Shown in pieces: positions 8,121 to 14,020 of a stretch of 17,234 bases of DNA. The DNA is from Candidatus Rokuibacteriota bacterium (GTDB lineage: Bacteria > Methylomirabilota > Methylomirabilia > Rokubacteriales > CSP1-6), in assembly GCA_003221595.1 (NCBI GenBank), contig QHSM01000330.1, forward strand, positions 1 to 17,234, in the 5' to 3' direction. Under the pieces are notes generated by a model. That model was not told the DNA's origin and ran no database searches. It saw nothing but the letters and a program-made list of their open reading frames with translations. Position 1 is the stretch's first letter. Every line of letters starts with the position of its first letter. The position numbers and the translations under genes are program-made.

Positions 8121-8145
8121 TCGGTCAAGCGAAAACCTGGAGTCC

Positions 8146-8151
8146 AGGGAG
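8146..8151 (+). promoter_or_regulatory. Ribosome binding site of rpmB
   Basis: AGGGAG, five bases before the ATG at 8157; it fixes the rpmB start. Confidence 0.65.
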
Positions 8152-8156
8152 CGTTC

Positions 8157-8348
8157 ATGGCGCAGCGCTGCGATGTTTGCGGGAAGGGTCCCTCTGTCGG
8201 TCACAAGATCAGCCACGCGCACAAGCTGACGAAGCGGCGGTGGCTTCCCAACCTCGTCTCGATGCGGGCAATGGTTGCCGGCAGGGCTCGGCGCATGCGC
8301 GTGTGCACCCGTTGCCTCAAGGCCGGAAAGGTCACGAAGGTCATTTAA
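8157..8348 (+). CDS. rpmB: 50S ribosomal protein L28, zinc-ribbon form
   Basis: A 63-residue component of the large ribosomal subunit. The sequence MAQRCDVCGKGPSVGHKISHAH, then KRRWLPNL and a C-terminal VCTRCLKAGKVTKVI, is characteristic of L28. Two CxxC pairs (C5/C8 and C50/C53) make this the zinc-binding (C+) paralogue type; zinc-free versions are known, often induced in zinc limitation. It is the only plus-strand gene in the window. It has its own promoter and a strong downstream hairpin, so it is probably monocistronic. Divergent or adjacent placement with recG is common in bacteria. Confidence 0.97.
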   Translation: MAQRCDVCGKGPSVGHKISHAHKLTKRRWLPNLVSMRAMVAGRARRMRVCTRCLKAGKVTKVI

Positions 8349-8360
8349 GCATATGCACAA

Positions 8361-8387
8361 CCGGGAGGGGGCCGAGCCCCCTCCCGG
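8361..8387. terminator. Perfect 12-bp hairpin, shared bidirectional terminator
   Basis: CCGGGAGGGGGC and GCCCCCTCCCGG form a perfect 12-bp stem around a 3-base loop (CGA). It lies 12 bases after the rpmB stop and 47 bases beyond the last micro-ORF on the minus strand, so it can end both convergent transcripts. No good U tract follows on either strand (TTG on the minus side), which is common in GC-rich genomes. Confidence 0.8.
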
Positions 8388-8434
8388 ATGAAGTCTGGTG
8401 GGAGGCTGCCACCCCCCACCGTAGAACGGCAGCG

Positions 8435-8467
8435 CTACTTCTTCTTCTTCTTGGCCTTCTTCTTCAT
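8435..8467 (-). CDS. Lysine-rich micro-ORF 2 (MKKKAKKKKK)
   Basis: A 10-residue reading frame, ATG to TAG, encoding MKKKAKKKKK with every lysine as AAG. It is preceded by AAGGGGGTGA (8485-8476), nine of ten bases of the ideal anti-Shine-Dalgarno complement AAGGAGGTGA, with an 8-base gap to the ATG. It lies 45 bases after the stop of micro-ORF 1 and before the shared hairpin. The likely transcript comes from the AbiEi-like gene upstream. The combination of start, site and stop, repeated twice, suggests it is translated. Function is unknown; a strongly cationic peptide could bind nucleic acid or the ribosome, or translation itself could be the function. A chance product of a GAA/GAAG repeat tract remains possible. 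Confidence 0.45.
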   Translation of the reverse strand: MKKKAKKKKK

Positions 8468-8475
8468 CGAGTGTC

Positions 8476-8485
8476 TCACCCCCTT
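8476..8485 (-). promoter_or_regulatory. Near-ideal Shine-Dalgarno of micro-ORF 2
   Basis: AAGGGGGTGA on the minus strand differs by one base from AAGGAGGTGA. It ends 8 bases before the ATG at 8467. Confidence 0.5.
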
Positions 8486-8512
8486 CCTTGTGGAGTCTCG
8501 CGACCGCTCACG

Positions 8513-8551
8513 CTACCTGCCCTTCTTCTTCTTCGTCGCCTTCTTCTTCAC
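8513..8551 (-). CDS. Lysine-rich micro-ORF 1 (MKKKATKKKKGR)
   Basis: A 12-residue reading frame, GTG to TAG, encoding MKKKATKKKKGR with AAG used for all lysines. Upstream is AGGAGGTGAT (8564-8555), an exact ten-base match to the complement of the 16S rRNA 3' end, with core GGAGG seven bases before the GTG; this is the strongest ribosome binding site I found in the window. It begins 24 bases after the stop of the AbiEi-like gene, which places it in the same transcript. An in-frame TTG directly before the GTG is an alternative start. It resembles micro-ORF 2 in order and composition (KKKA then a run of lysines). No function can be assigned; it is too short for reliable family assignment. Confidence 0.5.
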   Translation of the reverse strand: MKKKATKKKKGR

Positions 8552-8554
8552 CAA

Positions 8555-8564
8555 ATCACCTCCT
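8555..8564 (-). promoter_or_regulatory. Perfect Shine-Dalgarno of micro-ORF 1
   Basis: AGGAGGTGAT on the minus strand, a ten-base match to the anti-Shine-Dalgarno complement, positioned just after the AbiEi-like gene's stop and serving the GTG at 8551. Confidence 0.6.
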
Positions 8565-8575
8565 CCCGCGTTCGC

Positions 8576-9625
8576 TCAGTAGCTCATGGCTTCGCGCCGC
8601 AGATGCTCGGCCTGCTCCCGTCCGCGGCGCTCGTAGTGGACGAGGTCGGCGTAGAGCTGGGGCAGGCACACAACCTTGAGCCCGCCCTTCTCGTACGCGC
8701 CGTGCAACACGCCCCGGTCGTACGGCTCGAGGATGTGGAGCGTACCGTCCGCCTCCGTCGCCGGGCGCAAGCCGAGGGCCTGCGCGACCGGCGTGGAATC
8801 GCCCTCGAGGTAACAGTGGACGGTCGGCAGCCTGAGGCTGGGCACGAGGAGGGTCGCGCCCGCGTTGAGCGTGAAGGCGTAGGGACGCCCCGCTCCGGCC
8901 GCGGCGCGGGCGATCTCCCCCATGAACTTCCGCGTCACGCGCTCCGGCGCCAGGTACGACGTGATCCCGTTCGCGCGATACGTGTACGACTCGCACCACG
9001 CCTCGAGCAGGTCGGCCGGCTTCGACAGGCGGATGCGCTGGTCCGCATCACGGTCGGCCCACGCGAGCTCCTCGAGCCGCTTGACGACGTTGTACGAGTG
9101 GCCGAGGCTCACCCCTGCTGCCTTCCCGAGCTCCTCGAGCCGCCACGCCCGGGCGGGCTCGATCAGGAGCACCCGGACGACACGGGTCGCGCGGGGAGCA
9201 AACAGGGAGCGAAGAGGTCGCGTCGAGGGGCGGACGTTGCGCTTGCCCTCTTTCTCGATCAGCACGTTCTCGAAGGCCAGGTAGCAGTTGCCGGAGAGGT
9301 CGACGAACCCGAGACCGTTGTTCTTGAGGATCCGGGCGCTCTGCGGGCCGATGTAGACGGCTGCCGCGACCGGATGGGCCCCGGGAAGCTCGCGGCGAAT
9401 CTCATTGAGGCGCGTGACTGACGCTCGGATCTGCCTGGGCTGGCCCAGCGAGCTGACCTCAACCACGACAGTGTGGTCCTGGCCGGCGAGCCGGAATCGC
9501 GAGACCAAGTCCGCGGTCTGACTGCCGATTCTGGAGTCGGCGCTTTCCTGCCAGCCCGTTGCCGCAGGAAGAAGCTCCCGCAGCCGCTGACCCACCTGCC
9601 TCCGAACCTCCGCGGATTTCAACAT
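8576..9625 (-). CDS. AbiEi-like winged-helix protein (orphan antitoxin/regulator)
   Basis: A 349-residue protein resembling the large proteins often annotated as type IV toxin-antitoxin AbiEi family antitoxins. Residues 1-120 form an alpha/beta part with DLVSRF (D39), VVVEVSS (E56) and the recognisable GLGFVDLSGNCYLAF (104-118). The first two recall a PD-(D/E)xK nuclease-like fold, but the expected lysine is serine, so it is probably not catalytic. Residues 141-200 look like a winged helix-turn-helix (TRVVRVLLIEPARAWRLEELGKAAGVSLGHSYNVVKRLEE). The C-terminal part ends with LPQLYADLVHYERRGREQAEHL, a pattern I associate with this family. No AbiEii nucleotidyltransferase toxin is adjacent. The start is ATG at 9625 with GGAG upstream. 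A palindrome covers its promoter, suggesting self-repression. Family assignment is from memory of motifs and needs a profile search. Confidence 0.65.
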   Translation of the reverse strand: MLKSAEVRRQVGQRLRELLPAATGWQESADSRIGSQTADLVSRFRLAGQDHTVVVEVSSLGQPRQIRASVTRLNEIRRELPGAHPVAAAVYIGPQSARILKNNGLGFVDLSGNCYLAFENVLIEKEGKRNVRPSTRPLRSLFAPRATRVVRVLLIEPARAWRLEELGKAAGVSLGHSYNVVKRLEELAWADRDADQRIRLSKPADLLEAWCESYTYRANGITSYLAPERVTRKFMGEIARAAAGAGRPYAFTLNAGATLLVPSLRLPTVHCYLEGDSTPVAQALGLRPATEADGTLHILEPYDRGVLHGAYEKGGLKVVCLPQLYADLVHYERRGREQAEHLRREAMSY

Positions 9626-9642
9626 GTTTCTCTGACTCCGCT

Positions 9643-9664
9643 TGTTTCAGCATCTGCTGAAACA
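9643..9664. promoter_or_regulatory. 22-bp palindromic operator candidate
   Basis: Arms TGTTTCAGCA and TGCTGAAACA are perfectly complementary around a 2-base centre (TC). The site lies 18 bases upstream of the AbiEi-like ATG and touches the end of its -10 and the predicted transcription start. An additional half-site CTGAAA occurs at 9675-9680, inside the promoter spacer and 18 bases from the CTGAAA at 9657-9662. Placement fits repression by a dimeric DNA-binding protein, most simply the neighbouring winged-helix protein. Confidence 0.65.
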
Positions 9665-9691
9665 TTATCGACGACTGAAATAGCCTGTCAA
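9664..9691 (-). promoter_or_regulatory. Sigma-70-type promoter of the AbiEi-like gene
   Basis: Perfect -35 TTGACA (9691-9686), a 16-base spacer and GATAAT (9669-9664), five of six bases of the -10 consensus. Transcription would begin near 9657, within the palindrome. It is the best promoter match I found in the window and lies in the 128-base gap after the 559-residue gene. Confidence 0.75.
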
Positions 9692-9753
9692 GCCAAAACT
9701 TACAAGGAGGCAGTAGAAGAGTTGTACGGTGATCGAGCTTCGCGCCGAGTCAG

Positions 9754-11433
9754 CTACCCGCGGGCGAGAGCCTCGAGGCTATGGCGCAAGCGAGCGTGTG
9801 CGTCGAGCCGACGCGCGTAGCCCATCTCGCTCGCGCCGCCCTTCGCCCGCATCACCGCGACGAGCTCGCGGCGCTCGGCGAGCCGCCACGTGGCGAGATC
9901 GGGGATGAGCGCGGCGACGAGCGACATCCGCGCGAACGAGCGCTGCTCGGGACCGGGCCACCCGGCGCGCCGCGTGGCGCCGAGGATTCGACCGACGCGC
10001 TCCGTCGACGCGCGCGTCGCCAGGCGCCGATCGCCGCCGAACTCGCGCGCGATCCGGCGGGCGACGAGGGCCGAGAGGTCCGTTGCGCGCAGGCGCTTCT
10101 CGGGCGCGGCCGGCCCGCCCGGCAGTGTCAGGAAGACCTCGTCGGCGGCCAGCCGCTTGAGCACCGGGATCGGCGAGCGGTAGCTCGCGTCGGCGGCGAT
10201 CTTCGCGCGCTCCTCGGCCAGCACGCGGATGACGCCCGGATCGCGGGGGCGGAAGCCGAGGCGGTGATAGAAGTAGAACGAGCCCGAGCGCAGCGCCTCG
10301 GTACTCTCGTGGCCGAGCTGATAGCGATCGACGACGATGGTCCGCATGTTGAAAATCCGGCGGTACGCCCGCAGGAGCTGCGTCGCGAGGTACGCGGATT
10401 CGCCCTGGCGGAACGACGCGAAGATGTTGACCGCGAAGTCGAGCGTGCCGAACAATTCCCACCCGCCGCCGTAGCTCACGGGCACGCCGTTCTTCAGAGC
10501 CAGAAAGCCGTAGTACCCCTCGAGCGGGAGCCGGAAATCCGGCTCGATTCCGATGAAGACCAGCGTGAGCCCGCGCCCGGCGTCGACGACGAGCACGTCG
10601 TCGGGGTTCGGGTGGGAGAAGGCGTGGAGCTCGCGCTGGCGCGTCGCCATCGCCACGCGGGCGGCCTCGATCATGGCCTCGGCCCGGTCGCGGGGCGCCC
10701 GGACGAGCGGCGGCGGCCGCCTGAGCGCGGCGACGAGGTCTCCGGCGCTCCTGTCCAGGCCGCCGTGGTGGAAGAATACCCGCCGACACGGAAGCCGCGC
10801 GAGGGTACGGGACGCGCCGGGGCCGCGCGGGCGCCAGAGAATCGGGAGCGCGACGCTCTCGAACAGCCAGTCGCGCGTCTCCTGGGGGAGGCCGGTGCGC
10901 TCGAACAGCTCGAGCACCACGGCGAGATCGCTCAGCCGGCGGCCGCCCTTCGCGACCCGGAGCCATCGCCGCCAGCCCATGCCGCCCTCGCTGAACGCAT
11001 CCCCTTCCGCCGCGGTCGCCAGCAGCGACAGCGTCTCGTCGAGGCGATCCTCGTCGTCGAACCGGCTCCAGGCGATCTCGACGTCCTGCGGGTAGCGCGC
11101 GGCGAGCCATCGGGCCATCGGGTAACCGAACGGGTAGTCGAGCGCGGCGCCGACGATCCAGGAATCGTGGAGTCGTCGCGCGGCGGGGCCGAGTCGCGCG
11201 ACCCGGCTCCCGAATCCCTCGAGAGCGCGGTCGACGAGCTCGAGGACGCGCGCGTCGTCCGGATACGCCTGCAGGAAGCAGAGCGCCTCGTGGAACCGCA
11301 GGAGCGTGCCGGGATGGCGGATCGCGCAGCGCTCGAGGCTCTCGAGCAGGCTGCCTTTCTGCTTCTGGTCATCGGGCGAGTAGCGGGCGACCGCCGCCGC
11401 CAGGGCCTCGACGAGGCGCCGGCCCCGGCTCAT
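9754..11433 (-). CDS. Unrecognised 559-residue protein with GNAT-like segment
   Basis: I do not recognise the full-length family. The N-terminal half (about 1-240) is helical, with conserved-looking patches LHDSWIVGAALDYPFGYPMARWLAARYP (88-115) and LPILWRPRG near 196-204. The segment 300-400 reads like an N-acetyltransferase fold: GYYGFLALKNGVPVSYGGG, then SFRQGESAYLATQLLRAYRRIF, and GSFYFYHRLGFRPRDPG, the last being very like the GNAT C-terminal FYxxLGF. The C-terminal 150 residues are arginine-rich and helical. No signal peptide or membrane helix is evident. The ATG at 11433 directly abuts the TAG of the metalloprotease (TAGATG), so the two are very probably co-translated and may share a function. 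An acyl- or aminoacyl-transferase activity is an inference from the fold-like pattern only. Confidence 0.75.
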   Translation of the reverse strand: MSRGRRLVEALAAAVARYSPDDQKQKGSLLESLERCAIRHPGTLLRFHEALCFLQAYPDDARVLELVDRALEGFGSRVARLGPAARRLHDSWIVGAALDYPFGYPMARWLAARYPQDVEIAWSRFDDEDRLDETLSLLATAAEGDAFSEGGMGWRRWLRVAKGGRRLSDLAVVLELFERTGLPQETRDWLFESVALPILWRPRGPGASRTLARLPCRRVFFHHGGLDRSAGDLVAALRRPPPLVRAPRDRAEAMIEAARVAMATRQRELHAFSHPNPDDVLVVDAGRGLTLVFIGIEPDFRLPLEGYYGFLALKNGVPVSYGGGWELFGTLDFAVNIFASFRQGESAYLATQLLRAYRRIFNMRTIVVDRYQLGHESTEALRSGSFYFYHRLGFRPRDPGVIRVLAEERAKIAADASYRSPIPVLKRLAADEVFLTLPGGPAAPEKRLRATDLSALVARRIAREFGGDRRLATRASTERVGRILGATRRAGWPGPEQRSFARMSLVAALIPDLATWRLAERRELVAVMRAKGGASEMGYARRLDAHARLRHSLEALARG

Positions 11434-11808
11434 CTAGGGCTCGGCGCCCTCGATGTGCTCCATGGTCTCGTCGTCGAGGCCGAAGTAGTGGCCGAGCTCG
11501 TGGATGACCGTGTCGCGGACCAGCTCCGCCATCTCGGCCTCGTCCGCACAGTCCTCTTCGATCGGCCCCTGGTAGATCGTGATCGTGTCGGGCAGGACGT
11601 TGCCGTAGCTGGAATCACGGCGCGTGAGGTCGATGCCGCGGTACAGGCCGTACAGCGTGTCGGGCGGCTCGATGCCGACGTCGGCCAAGGTCTCGTCGTC
11701 GGCCCAGTCCTCGACGACCACCGCGATGTTCTTGATCCTGTCCTTGAACCGCTTGGGCAGTCGACGCAGCGCCTTGTCGACGAGCGATTCGAACTGGCGG
11801 CGCGTCAC
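11434..11808 (-). CDS. Minimal zincin metalloprotease family protein (Zincin_1-like)
   Basis: A 124-residue protein with the pattern of the short zincin family (COG3824/PF06262 type). The opening FESLVDKALRRLPKRFKDRIKNIAVVVEDWAD is typical, and near the C-terminus is HELGHYFGLDD: H103, E104 and H107 give HExxH, followed by G110 and D112, the third-ligand arrangement of metzincin-like sites. Most of the protein is this single small domain, with no export signal, so it is probably cytosolic. Its biological substrate is not known in general. The start is GTG at 11808, without a clear Shine-Dalgarno, 28 bases after the rel stop; a short GC palindrome (11822-11835) fills that gap. It is immediately followed by the 559-residue gene. 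Confidence 0.88.
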   Translation of the reverse strand: MTRRQFESLVDKALRRLPKRFKDRIKNIAVVVEDWADDETLADVGIEPPDTLYGLYRGIDLTRRDSSYGNVLPDTITIYQGPIEEDCADEAEMAELVRDTVIHELGHYFGLDDETMEHIEGAEP

Positions 11809-11836
11809 GATCGGCGGACTGGCCCGCCGGCGGGCA

Positions 11837-13978
11837 CTACAGCCCCCGGAGGCGCTCGACGTTGATGACGTCCCTGACTTCGCGGATGGCGGCGATGATG
11901 TCCTGCAGCTGCCGGACGTCGGCGACCTCGACGACGAAGTTGTTGATGCCGCGGCGATCGTCGGTCACCGTGACCTCGGCCTTCGTGATGTTGCCGTTCC
12001 GCGCCGAGATGGCGCCCGTGATCTCCGAGAGGAGCCCCGGCCGGTCCTTGCCGATGTAGACCGCGATCCGGACCGGGCGCTTGCCGGGCTCGGCGACGTC
12101 CCACTCGACGTCGATCAGCCGCTCCCGATCGAGCACGCTCTTGGCGACGGTGAGACAGTCGCGCGCGTGCACCGTGAGCCCGCGGCCCCGGGTGATGAAG
12201 CCCACGATCGGATCGCCCGGCAGCGGATTGCAGCAGCGCGCGAACCGCACCAGCAGGTCGTCCACGCCGCGGATCCGGACGCCGTCGGTGGGCGCCGACC
12301 GCGCCGGGGTTGCCTTCGGCCGCTCCGGCGGCTCGAGGAGCGCGTTGGGCGCCAGCTTGTTCAGCACCTGATGGACCGAGCTCTTGCCATAGCCGATCGC
12401 CGCCAGCAGGTCGTCGGAGCCGGGGAAGCCGAAGTCGGCCGCGACCTTCTTGAGGTCGTCGCCGGCCAGCAGCGGCGTCGGATTCAGGCGGTACTTCCTC
12501 GCCTCGCGCTCGAACAGCTCGCGGCCGAGCTCGATCGAGCGCGCACGCTCCTCCACCTTGAGCCACTGGTTGATCTTGGCCCGGGCCCGCGTGGACTTGA
12601 CGATCTTCAGCCAGTCGCGGCTCGGATGCTGGTTGGGCGACGTCACGATCTCGACGATGTCGCCCTGGCGCAGCGTGTACCGGAGCGGGACGAGCTTGGC
12701 GTTCACCTTCGCGCCGACGCAGTGCTCGCCGACCTTCGTGTGAACCGCGTAGGCGAAATCGAGCGGCGTCGCGCCGTCCGGCAGGGCCTTCACGTCGCCC
12801 TTGGGCGTGAACACGTACACCTCGTCCGGGAAGAGGTCGACCCGGACCGTGTCCATGAATTCCCGCGGGTCCTTCGTGTCCTGCTGCGTCTCGATCAGCT
12901 GGCGCAGCCACACGAGCGACTCGTCGAGCTTGTCCTTGCCCGCCTTGCGCTCCTTGTAGAGCCAGTGGGCGGCGATGCCCTCCTCGGCGATGCGGTGCAT
13001 CTCGCGCGTGCGGATCTGGATCTCCACCGGATCGCCCTTGGGCCCGATGACCGTCGTGTGGAGCGACTGGTACATGTTCACCTTCGGCATCGCGATGAAG
13101 TCCTTGAAGCGGCCCGGGACGGGCTTCCACAAGGAGTGGATGACGCCGAGCGCGCCGTAGCAGTCGCGCACCGAAGCGGTGATGACGCGGACGGCCGTGA
13201 GGTCGTAGATCTCGTCGAACTCACGGCCCTGGTCGTGCATCTTCTTCCAGATGGAGTAGAAATGCTTGGGGCGGCCGCGGATCTGGGAATCGATGCCGAC
13301 CTCGGAGAGCTTTCTCTGTAGGATCGCGATCAGCTGGTTGATGTCCGCCTCGCGCTCGAGGCGGCGCTTGGCGACGCGCTTCTGCAGATCGAGGTAGTCG
13401 CCCGGGTTGAGGCTGCGGAGGGCGTGGTCCTCGAGCTCCGCCTTCACCTTGGCCATGCCGAGCCGATGGGCCAGGGGCGCGTAGATGTCGAGCGTCTCCT
13501 GCGCGATCTTCCGGGACCGGTCGGCCGGCAGGTAGTCGAGGGTGCGCATGTTGTGGAGACGATCGGCGAGCTTGATCATGAGCACGCGGACGTCGCGCGC
13601 CATCGCCACCAGCATCTTCCGGAAATTCTCGGCCTGGCGCTCTTCGCGCGACGAGAAGGCGAGCTTGCCGATCTTCGTGACGCCGTCGACGAGCTCGGCG
13701 ATCTCACCGCCGAACTCGCGCTCGAGATCGGCCTTGGTCGCGGTCGTGTCCTCCAGGACGTCGTGGAGGAGGCCGGCCGTCACCGTGGTCACGTCCATCT
13801 TGAAGTCGACGAGGAGGTTGGCGACCTCGAGCGGATGGCTGAGGTACGGCTCGCCGGACGCGCGCTGCTGACCCTGATGCGAGGCGGCGGAGAACTGGTA
13901 GGCCCGAGCCAGGACGTCGAGGTCAGCGCCCGGCTGGTACTTCGGAATCTCCTCGATCAGTGTCTCTAGTTGGGTCAT
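11837..13978 (-). CDS. rel: Bifunctional (p)ppGpp synthetase/hydrolase (Rel/SpoT type)
   Basis: A 713-residue stringent-response enzyme that makes (p)ppGpp from ATP and GDP/GTP and also hydrolyses it. The HD hydrolase domain is intact: H48 (SHPLEVA), HDVLEDT with H72-D73, and LADRLHNMRTL (137-147). The synthetase domain has RGRPKHFYSIWKKM (234-247) and RFKD at 290-293, the RxKD signature of bifunctional enzymes rather than the ExDD of RelA. The C-terminal regulatory half follows: TGS (about 387-447), a conserved-cysteine region (RFARCCNPLPGD, 578-589), and an ACT domain (about 636-713). Length is normal. The start ATG has no Shine-Dalgarno and lies just six bases after an AT-rich hairpin, so expression may depend on that element. 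Confidence 0.96.
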   Translation of the reverse strand: MTQLETLIEEIPKYQPGADLDVLARAYQFSAASHQGQQRASGEPYLSHPLEVANLLVDFKMDVTTVTAGLLHDVLEDTTATKADLEREFGGEIAELVDGVTKIGKLAFSSREERQAENFRKMLVAMARDVRVLMIKLADRLHNMRTLDYLPADRSRKIAQETLDIYAPLAHRLGMAKVKAELEDHALRSLNPGDYLDLQKRVAKRRLEREADINQLIAILQRKLSEVGIDSQIRGRPKHFYSIWKKMHDQGREFDEIYDLTAVRVITASVRDCYGALGVIHSLWKPVPGRFKDFIAMPKVNMYQSLHTTVIGPKGDPVEIQIRTREMHRIAEEGIAAHWLYKERKAGKDKLDESLVWLRQLIETQQDTKDPREFMDTVRVDLFPDEVYVFTPKGDVKALPDGATPLDFAYAVHTKVGEHCVGAKVNAKLVPLRYTLRQGDIVEIVTSPNQHPSRDWLKIVKSTRARAKINQWLKVEERARSIELGRELFEREARKYRLNPTPLLAGDDLKKVAADFGFPGSDDLLAAIGYGKSSVHQVLNKLAPNALLEPPERPKATPARSAPTDGVRIRGVDDLLVRFARCCNPLPGDPIVGFITRGRGLTVHARDCLTVAKSVLDRERLIDVEWDVAEPGKRPVRIAVYIGKDRPGLLSEITGAISARNGNITKAEVTVTDDRRGINNFVVEVADVRQLQDIIAAIREVRDVINVERLRGL

Positions 13979-13984
13979 GGCGCC

Positions 13985-14010
13985 AAAATCATTGGTTAAC
14001 CAACGATTTT
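13985..14010 (-). terminator. 26-bp AT-rich palindrome after secF, before rel
   Basis: Plus-strand arms AAAATCATTGGTT and AACCAACGATTTT are complementary except for one pair. In minus-strand RNA that pair is a G-U wobble, giving an 11-bp stem with a UUAA loop and a U-rich 3' arm; in plus-strand RNA it would be an A-C mismatch. This supports a transcribed hairpin, probably the secF terminator. The 12-base core TTGGTTAACCAA is a perfect palindrome that also resembles GntR-type operators, so a protein-binding site is an alternative. Confidence 0.6.
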
Positions 14011-14020
14011 GACACGCGGA

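Noticed and set aside
4798..8229. A 1143-codon open frame on the plus strand
   Set aside because: It runs antisense to aspC, coaD, rsmD and recG, all of which have clear family motifs; long antisense frames are expected in GC-rich DNA. Its product is low-complexity (Arg, Glu, Leu, Ala) with no recognisable motif.
8397..8432. Additional small inverted repeats after the main hairpin (GGTGGG/CCCACC and CTGCC/GGCAG)
   Set aside because: Short, mutually exclusive stems in GC-rich sequence next to a much stronger 12-bp hairpin; likely chance.
8388..8582. Plus-strand 64-codon frame rich in phenylalanine
   Set aside because: The FFFF runs are the complement of the AAG codons in the two lysine-rich micro-ORFs. 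It lies just after the rpmB terminator and has no good ribosome site.
9703..9820. AAGGAGG on the plus strand followed by a short frame from TTG at 9722
   Set aside because: The match to a ribosome site is good, but the spacing is about 12 bases, the frame runs into the antisense of the 559-residue gene, and the product (arginine-rich, about 32 residues) has no other support.
11822..11835. Palindrome GCCCGCCGGCGGGC between rel and the zincin gene
   Set aside because: Pure GC, 14 bases, no loop beyond CCGG and no U tract; could be a weak processing hairpin but is expected by chance at this base composition.
9781..11865. A 694-codon plus-strand open frame
   Set aside because: It is the complement of the 559-residue gene and the zincin; the zincin has an intact HExxH site and correct junctions, so the minus strand is the coding one.
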